Shown: piece by piece, positions 56,278-64,000 of the stretch
Layout: every line of letters starts with the position of its first letter
Numbering within the stretch: the stretch's first letter is position 1
Assembly: GCA_904063045.1 (NCBI GenBank)
Contig: CAJFCJ010000006.1
Span: forward strand, 4,914,408 to 4,978,407
Direction: 5' to 3'
DNA: 64,000 bases
Source: Dimorphilus gyrociliatus
Lineage: Eukaryota > Annelida > Polychaeta > Dinophilidae
Made by a program: the position numbers and the translations under genes
The notes under the pieces: generated by a model
Database searches by the model: none
What the model was told of the DNA's origin: nothing
What the model saw: the letters and a program-made list of their open reading frames with translations, nothing else

Positions 56278-57317
56278 TCATGTATACGAGAGTAAATTAA
56301 TATCGTAGCATCCGTCCACCTGTAGAATACCAATAAGACATCTAAGAAACATACAATTACGCATTGGTATTTGATTACTTACGTCATATCTTCTTATACT
56401 AGTTGAATTGTTTGAACAACTTTTAGCTAATTGAGACGTTGCCATAAGATTTTGCATTTCCTTTGATAATTCTTCAACATTTGGTCCATTCTTTTTTTAA
56501 ATAAGATGAAAAGTTTAATTTATTAAATAATTACATAATTAAAAGTAAAAAACTTACATCAAAAGTCTTAATCTTATTATCAGTAATATCATTTAACCAT
56601 CCGGGCAATTTAACTTCCTTTGGTATCTATATTTCGATCATGCAAACATATTAATTAAATGATAGATTAATAAATTTTTCTAATTAAACTTTATCTATTA
56701 ATATTTTGTAACTTACGAATAAAGATGCTTTATAAAACTTTAATTCTTCTATACGAAACTCTTTCCAAACTGGCGATGGTTGTCGTATTATTATTCTTAC
56801 TGCTATTACATTTATTAAATCAAATAGAACCTATTTGAAATAAATAATGAATATTTATAAGGAATTAGTAAAAACAATCATCAAGATAATTATGTATATT
56901 TTTTAAATTACGTGCTGTTTTCCTATTACAAAGTATTCTTCGGCTGCTGTATCTGAATGAGGATCTGGCATTAATTGATAGTTGTTTAGACAGGTTTTCC
57001 ATTTGGAATCGGTCGATGTACCCTCTTTCTCTGTAGTTCTTGTTCTAACTTTAATAGTTAAATTTGCTGTATAAAAATTCTTAAAGTGTATCTCTCCTAT
57101 CTGTTTAAAAATAAATAGAAAAAAGGAAGAAAGTATTGAATAATGCGTCCTTTTTGATAAATATTTTTTGGTTTTGCTTTTTTACCTCCACATAAAAAAC
57201 ATTTGGAAAAGTTACATCAATCACGTGACACCCTGTTAAAAATTCAACTTTATGATCACCAATTTTTATTGGTACAGGAGGCTTAATGGTACAAGAAATA
57301 GGATTTGTTTGACTCAT
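56278..57317 (-). CDS. NICN1: Nicolin-1, tubulin polyglutamylase complex subunit
   Basis: Six minus-strand exons, 57186-57317, 56912-57100, 56717-56830, 56558-56626, 56383-56490 and 56278-56319, all in phase 0, encode 217 residues; human NICN1 is 213. Diagnostic blocks are CHVIDVTFPNV, EIHFKNFYTANLTIKVR, LMPDPHSDTAAEEYFV, IIIRQPSPVWKEF and the exact C-terminal ending VDGCYDINLLSYT (human VDGCYDLNLLSYT). Nicolin-1 belongs to the TTLL1 tubulin polyglutamylase complex. Upstream in-frame ATGs exist at 57341-57347 and 57401. I chose 57317 because its N-terminus (MSQTNPISCTIK) lines up in length with the vertebrate protein. Confidence 0.94.
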
Positions 57318-57679
57318 ATATCCATTGGCGCTCTCCATGTTTTTGTCGTCTGCTAAATCTCTAAGTGAACTATACTGCCATCTACTTATATAGTATGTCA
57401 ATAAAGAGATGAGACTTTAATTAATAAAAATGTATTATATAGATAGAAAGTTTACATATACGTATAAAGCGTATAACTATACAAAACTTAGTTAATAAAA
57501 TAATATACATTTATAAGACAATTTACAATGCAAAACGAGAAACAACATAAAGTACAGAAAAAGAAATTATTTTTTAAATAAATATAGATATAATTTATAG
57601 TTTGCAATTAAATACTGTATAAGAAAGAAGACCCCATACTCAGTCTAATATACAATTTTATCAGTTCATTAAATATCTT
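57318..57679. other. Spacer between NICN1 and LCMT1
   Basis: About 360 bp, AT-rich. It holds the LCMT1 3' UTR and the NICN1 5' region, possibly with an N-terminal extension of NICN1 up to 57401. Confidence 0.4.
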
Positions 57680-59102
57680 TTACATATTCCTGATAGAAAT
57701 TTCTGATACGTCGAAAGCTTGTGATCCTTTACTGACCCAGGTCAAACAATAGTGTTCTAATAATTGGTCCAAAAGTCCTTTTTCATCGAAACGCTCAAGT
57801 TTCTCCAATCTAAATAGTAATTGTATGCTTTTAATATTACTAACAACACAAAAACCTATTATATTACAAGGAAGAAAAAACTAGAAAATGCATCAAACCT
57901 CTGCGTGTCCACTTGCGGTAGGTTTCTATAAACATCAATCATCTTCATACACTCTACATGATTCCATCCGTTTTGCTCAAATCTAAAGGCAATAGTTAAA
58001 AAGTTATAACAATAATTGTTTATATAGTTTATTGTTTGTTCTATTGCATACCTATCAACTTGAGTTTGTAAATTTTGACATGCTCGAACTCCCTGTAATT
58101 CGGTTCCTCTTTGTCTCAAATTTGTAATCATAAGTTCTCCAAATCTATCATTCATATTTACTTGTTCATAATTGATAAATGCTGGCTTATCAAATTCTTT
58201 AGCTATCCACTTTAACAAATTTTCAGAACAATCAACATCCATATAAACTAGTACACATTCAGATATAAACAAAGTAGGCAAGTTCTTGTCTATAAAGCAA
58301 GCTTTCAACTTTTGTTCTAACTGTTTAATTTCCCTCAAATCGACTGCTATTAAATGATAATCGAACGCGTGTATTTCTGTCTTACTTAGTTGAATATCAT
58401 CATCTGCCAAAAGGATAAAAATTTAATAACTTTTTCTAATACTTTTCTTAGTATTTTAAGTTTTTAAAATTGTTTATAAACAATCACATAGTGAATATAT
58501 ATATACTTTGTATACAATAAGTATTTTTCTTTCATATACATAAAAGTACAGATTTTGATAAATAATTCAATCGAGGGAAATAGTAATTATGAGCTTTGAA
58601 GATATAATAAATGTCAACTGTCTTTTCGATGTTTTGAACATTTACTATCTTTTACAAACCTTCTGATTGCAATTTACCCAATAAGTCACACTGTTCTTTG
58701 ATTGCACGACATTTCTTCATTGTAACATTTGGAAAATCAACTTCTATATATGATCTAGGTGATAGATTCTCATCTTTAAGATTCCAATAAGTTGTATCAT
58801 AGCCAGCTCCTAGGCTAACAATTTGACAATTTCTATTTACACTCTGTTTACGAAATGTTGTTGTTTAAGTGTAAAAATTATGAGATTGATATTTTACTCA
58901 CTTTAATAAATTCTTTCAATAAATACCGGATAGAATGAACTCTTGCATAGTAACCAATACTGATTTCGGGAGATTTTCGCTCAGTTTGTTTATAAAAGTA
59001 CAATATATACGGATCATTCCAATAACCTCTCTGTATTGCAAAGCTTTTTGAGCAAGATGCGTCATCATTCGTGAATTGAACAGCTTCGTCGTTAAACGAC
59101 AT
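57680..59102 (-). CDS. LCMT1: Leucine carboxyl methyltransferase 1 (PP2A methyltransferase)
   Basis: Five minus-strand exons, 58902-59102, 58660-58843, 58052-58403, 57899-57982 and 57680-57809, encode 316 residues; human LCMT1 is 334. Conserved blocks are FAIQRGYWNDPYILYFYKQ, RKSPEISIGYYARVHSI, the SAM-binding QIVSLGAGYDTTYW, YIEVDFPNVTMKK, the AVDLRE strand, LFISECVLVYMD, INYEQVNMNDRFGELM and the C-terminal HYCLTWVSKG. It methylates the C-terminal Leu of the PP2A catalytic subunit and so controls B-subunit assembly. The length and motifs fit LCMT1 rather than the longer tRNA-modifying LCMT2/TYW4, which carries a C-terminal Kelch domain. Confidence 0.96.
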
Positions 59103-59709
59103 TGATAAATTTTTTCATAAAATTACTCTGGAACAGTTTTATATAATATGAAAGAGTAACCGGAAGTAGTGAAGCACACTTTCGTATACGACCTTGATAA
59201 ATAACACAGATTCTCTGCTTAATTATCAAAATTTTTTATTTATTTTCATTATTCGAATAAAACTGTTATTAGTCAGTTTTCTCTGTTTTGTACGAAAACC
59301 TCATCAAAGAACATGACCGTTGTGCGGTTACGGTTGACTTTTGTAAAATACAACAATTAACTTATCTCTTTATCACAAACAAAGTTATTGAGGTTTCTGA
59401 AATTTAGAATTCCAAATGTAAGTTACTTTTTTGTTTTCACTATGTTAAATATTTTACAGTTGCTTGGATCATTAAATAATTTCTTTGTTTAATGGGCGAT
59501 AATAAACTATAAATAATTACGCAATATATGTTTACTACGTTTATCGAATTCCAGGGCCTAGACGCTTTAGATAGTAAAGCAGAACAAAGATATTATTATC
59601 AAGCTAATGGCTATATGATTTATTTTCGAAGAAGTGCGCGTAAATGTCTGTATTATCCAAGTGAAAATTATATAATCTATACCCTTTTTTTATAGGCCTA
59701 TAAAATAAA
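59103..59709. promoter_or_regulatory. Divergent region LCMT1 to the small unrecognised gene
   Basis: About 600 bp. A candidate 5' UTR exon may start after the acceptor at about 59552-59553, and another acceptor (TTTTTTATAG) at about 59695 lies 15 nt before the downstream ATG. No named promoter element was seen. Confidence 0.35.
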
Positions 59710-60122
59710 ATGGTTGACGCAATAAGAAATTTTTCTACTTGGGAAAATCATTCGAATTTTGATGCTAGCAAAAAAAGTTGGTATGCAAATTGGGGAAAAT
59801 CAAATGGAGTATCTACTGGTGGAATGGGAAAAGTTTTACACGGTCAGCCACCATCTCGTCGCAGTTTTGAAGATAAAAATCGCTCAAGGCCAAACTACAA
59901 TAACGAGGTGCGTTCTAAGACTTTCAAATTAATTGATAAGCGGTTTAAAATTATGTAATCGTTTCTTTTTAGGCCCAGGATATTGAGCCCGCTTTTAAAG
60001 TAAAGCCATCCTATATACCAAAACAAATTATGCATCGACCATTTACTGGGAAGTGTTGCTCATGCTTGCCTGTCAGTCGAGTTAGTATTTCTAATCTAAA
60101 TTCTTTTTCTATATTTCCTTAA
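59710..60122 (+). CDS. Unrecognised small protein with Trp-rich N-terminus and CCSC motif
   Basis: Two exons, 59710-59907 and about 59973-60122, join in frame and give roughly 115 residues. The N-terminus is MVDAIRNFSTWENHSNF followed by KKSWYANWGKSNG and a Gly/Ser/Arg-rich stretch (SRRSFEDKNRSRP). The second exon has PSYIPKQIMHRPFTGKCCSC plus LPVSR. A donor-like GTTAGT follows PVSR, so the last ~14 residues may be intronic and a further exon may exist. No signal peptide or membrane helix is present. I do not recognise it; the short P-x-Y and PFTGK pieces resemble small cilium-associated proteins only in a general way. Confidence 0.5.
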
Positions 60123-60839
60123 TATTTTATTGCTGTGGATTAACTATAAGTAACTCAAAAAAAAATCATGGCTGTTTTGTTTTTGTTATTTTTGAAAAGA
60201 AGAGATATGATTGTTAAACAATCAGAAATAAGCGAACTTGTTGTATTCAAAACATCTCTAATCGTAAATGGTTATTTACTAGGATTTATCATGTTACATT
60301 TATATTCTTTGTAAAGTATCTGTGATTTCAGCCTGTATATCAAATTAAGTAGGCCAAATCAAAAAAACTTAAGGTGGTGTGATACGGTTTTGTACGAGAT
60401 ATAGGCTGGTATCCTACTGACTTCCGAGTACTTTGGATGTACTTGGAGTTTTAAAAAGTTCTTAAAATTTATCAGAGATTGTTGTTTACCAGTATCAGGT
60501 TGTTAATCGATGAACCTTGGATAAAGTATATAAATATATACTTTTAAAATTAATATATCCTATTTCCGACCTTTTAACTCAAATCGGATGATTACTGTGA
60601 GATAGTCGATTGCGCGGCTCGATAAAATTTTAGCGATAACCGGTCATTGTTAAAGAAAAAAAAACTAGGAGAACGCCAGTCTATATTCGTCGCGCAGAGT
60701 TGCAGACGATTTAACGATTTTTTCTACGTGGTACGAGTAGAGCATCTGGTCTGATAAATGACTGTTCTTTATGCTGTTTAGTCGATGTTTCGTAAAAATC
60801 ATAAGAAAAAAGGCTTTAACCTAGTAAATAAAGGATAAA
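60123..60839. other. Intergenic region upstream of the GPAM-like gene
   Basis: About 720 bp. The second half (about 60580-60780) is less AT-rich, consistent with a promoter. An acceptor-like AACCTAG lies about 17 nt before the ATG. Nothing else was recognised. Confidence 0.4.
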
Positions 60840-63800
60840 ATGGACTGGCAGGACGTAAATTTTACTACTATAGTACCAATAGTCGTAATAGCTGGCAGTG
60901 TACTCGTTATATTTGATGTTTTACACGATGTCTTGCATGCAGCTTGGAGACCATTTGGAGATAAATTGGCCGGTATTATTTTCAATACGCCTAAGGTGCT
61001 TTTTCTTAAATCTTCAAATGAAAATTTGGCCATCATTTTTATTCAATTTTTATTATTTATTCATTAATAATTTTAATGATGTAATATTATTATTTTATTT
61101 TAGTCTGCTTTCCTTACCGAAGAGATGGAAAAGAAGCAGTTATTTAATTTAATCGATGTTTCTACAACACAAAACAAAAGCATGTTGACTCGGAAATTTT
61201 CTTATTTGGCTTTTGCACTACAAAAGAAAATGCCCTTTACCTATCCAGATGTATCACACGAAGTGCTGTCAAGTTCTCGGTAACTAAACTCTTATTAGTT
61301 ATATAATTGATTATTCCATTATTCTTTTTTCAATATTACTTCATGACATACTTTCTTGAATACATACAATGCTTATATATTTAATATATATCAATATATA
61401 TCAATATATATATATATATATATATATTTATTCAACAGCGTCCTTGATGCCATCAAAGAATCAGCTTTAAGAGATTGTCCAGATAATGATAACGACTTAG
61501 AAGATTCACAATTAGAAGAACAAATCAGAAAGCATACAAGAAGAGCAAGAAAAATTATAGATGGAATGCAAGCGCGGATTTCAAATGCAATGCTAAGGTA
61601 TTAAGAGCTATTACTTAGCTACATGATATAATCATTTTTTTTTTAAGTATTAAAAAAAATTATATTTTATTTTATCTACATCACGTAGGCTCGCCGGATG
61701 GTTTCTTCATCATTTTTTTAACAAATTGGTATCATCGGTCACAGTTCACCAAGGTCAAGTTGATATGCTTCTTGAGGCAGCAAAGGTTGGTTCATTATCA
61801 ATGCTTTATATGATTAAAGAAAGAAATATCTTGTCTTTTCGATAGCAAGGAAAACCTATCATTCTACTTCCAACACACAAGAGTCACGTGGACTACTTAT
61901 TAGGTAAAGAGAACTAATATAAATTTTTGTATTAATGGAAACCTTAATGAACATTCCGAAAAATCCTTGAAAACAGTTTCATGGCTACTATTCAAGTACG
62001 GTATTAAAGCACCGCACGTAGCAGCTGGCGATAATTTATCAATACCCTTTTTTGGTTGGCTCTTGAACGGTCTTGGCGGTTTCTATATACGGCGGAAACT
62101 TGACCCAAAAAACGGAGTGAAAGATATAGTTTATCGATCAGTCTTACACGTTGTAAGTTGAGGATTATTTTAAGGATTTCATTATGATTTTAATAGCATA
62201 AAAAAGTTTAACTCTATTGCTGTTTCTAAAATTTTAGTACATACAAGAACTTTTGAGACGAAATGAAAATTTTGAAATCTTCTTCGAAGGAGGAAGATCC
62301 CGAAGTGGAAAGATTTGTTACCCAAAAGCGGGATTATTATCTGTCATTTTGGATTCTTTCCATGAAGGTTGAAACTTATTCGAATTATTCATTTCATGGT
62401 GAATTAATATTGCTTTCAATATAATATCCAACAGGCGTATTTGCTGATGCTTTGATCGTTCCGGTATCGATAAATTATGACAAGATTTTGGATGGTAACT
62501 TCAATAGAGAGCAAATGGTAATTGTTTTGGTTTGAAATTGTGAATTGGGCTGTAATGAAATTTTTTTTGTAGGGTAAAAGAAAAATAAGCGAGTCCTTCT
62601 TTATAGCTGTGAAATCGATAATCTCTGTGTTTTGCATGCGATATGGAAATATTCGTCTAGACATAAGTCAACCGTTTTCGCTCAAGGTAATGATAAAGAT
62701 ACTTATGTATGAACAATAAGTAAACTGTTTTTCTGAATGACAGGAGTTCGACGCTAATGCGCCTCGTAATTTAAGACGACGAGACGACAGTAGCGTTAGT
62801 TTAAACAGTTCCTACAATAGATGCTCATCTCCCGCCGAATCGCCTGTCAGCGACTCTTCCTCGCCTGTATTTGAACGATCTCTTTCCTTTAAGAATCGGC
62901 ATCGACAGAGCTCTGCTTCTCTTTATGGAACCGATATGGTAGTTCAAGAGCAGCAGGATCGTAACGAGGTACTAGCCCTTGCCGAGCACGTCACTTACTG
63001 TTAGTATGAATTTCCTTTTCTTATTTCCTTATTAACTAAAAACAACTTGTCTTTGAAATAAAAAATAGCTACCGTGGTTAGTCAATCCGCAATGAGTACA
63101 CAATTAGTGGCGTTTCTTCTTCTAGTCAAGTTTAGAAATGGAGTGTACTTTTCTGAACTTTGTCGAGTGTTTGAAAAGTTAAAGCTTGAAGTGAACAAAA
63201 GAGGAAGAGATGTAGGTTTTTCGGGGGAAACTAAAGACGTTGTATTATTTGCTTGTCGCCTATTGGGAGAAGAGCTTATGCAAGTGTCTAACAGTATCAA
63301 CAAGTAAGTTAATGAATTAAATATTAAAAAATTTAAAAAACAAACTTTTTCCATAATAGTAACGATATTAAAAATGTTGGAGATGCTGACTTTTTCATTA
63401 AACCAATTACAACTCTGCCAACTGTTTTTGAGTTGACCTATTACTCCAATCCCATTACATACATTTTTGCCCTGGAAAGTATTTTAGCTACAGTCATCTG
63501 GTCAAAAATACCTGCTGAGAAAAAGAATTCCGATGACGAATTGAATTTTGAATTGTCTGAAGATTCAATTATCGAAGAGGCGACTGATTTATGCAATTTG
63601 CTCAAATACGACTTCATTTTATGCCCCGTAAGATTCTCAATAGTTGTGTTTATTTATTTTTAAATAGCATTTGCACATTTGATATAACTCGTTTAGTTTA
63701 TAAATTTATATTTGTTTTTTTTTCTTTAGGCTATATTATTAAATTATTTTAATTTTTCAACTTTTAGGCATGTAAAGATGTTAGAGAGATGGTCGAATCA

Positions 63801-63962
63801 GCAGTGCAATCGTTTATCGAAAAGGGATTATTGCATACAATTGAAGAAGCGAAAAGTCAAAATCAAGATAAATTGTGGATGAATCGAGTAGCTAATGATT
63901 TGGGATTTGAAAGTTCAGGATCAGATGGCGACGATGTCGATTTCAAATGCAGGAAATACAAG
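60840..63962 (+). CDS. GPAM: Glycerol-3-phosphate acyltransferase, mitochondrial type (GPAM-like), 5' part
   Basis: Thirteen exons lie in the window: 60840-60995, 61104-61279, 61439-61597, 61689-61785, 61846-61903, 61977-62152, 62238-62367, 62435-62517, 62573-62686, 62744-62999, 63069-63303, 63360-63627 and 63768-63962. They stay in frame through about 701 residues and continue past the right edge. Acyltransferase motifs: I LPTHKSHVDYL (HX4D), II GGFYIRRKL, III FFEGGRSRSGK and IV IVPVSINYDK. Downstream blocks SQSAMSTQLVAFLLLVK, VGFSGETKDVV and VFELTYYSN match GPAT1/2. The enzyme makes lysophosphatidate, the first step of glycerolipid synthesis, at the mitochondrial outer membrane. A membrane helix near residues 11-32 begins the protein. 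A Ser-rich insert (~395-440) is lineage-variable. The C-terminus is missing. Confidence 0.94.
61389..61426. repeat. TA repeat in GPAM-like intron 2
   Basis: Interrupted TATATCAA units run into an AT run of about 25 nt, ending roughly a dozen bases before the exon 3 acceptor. Confidence 0.85.
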
Positions 63963-64000
63963 GTATGTTTTAATAACAGATTTTATGCTAATTTTGCCTT

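Overview
This is a eukaryotic, almost certainly metazoan, nuclear window. It is AT-rich and gene-dense. Most introns are very short (many 53-70 nt) with GT..AG ends, and genes lie on both strands with little space between them. IFT43 and nicolin-1 (ciliary/tubulin genes), NSD and KMT5A methyltransferases, long-form intersectin, a Reeler-EGF secreted protein and two amiloride-type sodium channels point to a small-genome invertebrate. A compact annelid such as Dimorphilus would fit, but that naming is a guess. I rebuilt the exon structures by hand from splice sites and reading frame. In every multi-exon gene that is complete here, the exon lengths sum to a multiple of three.

Layout. 0.1-10.8 kb: CAB39/MO25 (-), SERP1/RAMP4 (+), KMT5A/SET8 (+), an F-BAR protein (-), an SLC16-like monocarboxylate transporter (+) and IFT43 (+). 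11.8-18.1 kb: an NSD-type H3K36 methyltransferase (-) and 6-phosphogluconolactonase (+), head to head. 19.9-30.2 kb: a 20-exon intersectin (-), followed head to head by SMIM8 (+). 32-40 kb: a TMEM180/MFSD13A-like transporter (+), a Reeler plus ten-EGF secreted protein (+) and a leucine-rich repeat protein (+). 41.9-50.3 kb: a ZIP1-like zinc transporter (-), DHRS12 (+), two tandem LDAH-type lipid hydrolases (-), a dual-specificity phosphatase (-) and OSTC (+). 50.6-55.1 kb: two convergent DEG/ENaC channels. 56.3-59.1 kb: nicolin-1 (-) and LCMT1 (-). 59.7-64 kb: an unrecognised small gene (+) and a mitochondrial-type glycerol-3-phosphate acyltransferase (GPAM-like, +) that runs off the right end.

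There is no operon-like functional grouping. The only local functional clusters are the LDAH pair and the DEG/ENaC pair, both recent-looking paralogue pairs. Secretory-pathway factors (SERP1, OSTC), endocytosis and membrane-bending genes (intersectin, F-BAR), lipid enzymes (LDAH x2, GPAM) and cilium/microtubule genes (IFT43, NICN1) are interspersed.

Most notable: (1) a tandem array of seven phase-1 mini-exons in intersectin, each encoding a variation of an F-x-x-F...D-S-x-E-G peptide, together with loss of the SH3-B domain; (2) a GC-rich island with two CACGTG boxes inside the AT-rich intersectin intron that separates the SH3 and DH modules, a candidate internal promoter; (3) two DEG/ENaC subunits whose selectivity-filter G-x-S reads G-x-T and whose N-terminal His-Gly reads Lys-Gly; (4) a complete PIP degron retained in a very short KMT5A; (5) DHRS12 and LDAH stop codons only six bases apart, tail to tail. 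I found no transposon with coding capacity, no tRNA or rRNA gene and no CRISPR.
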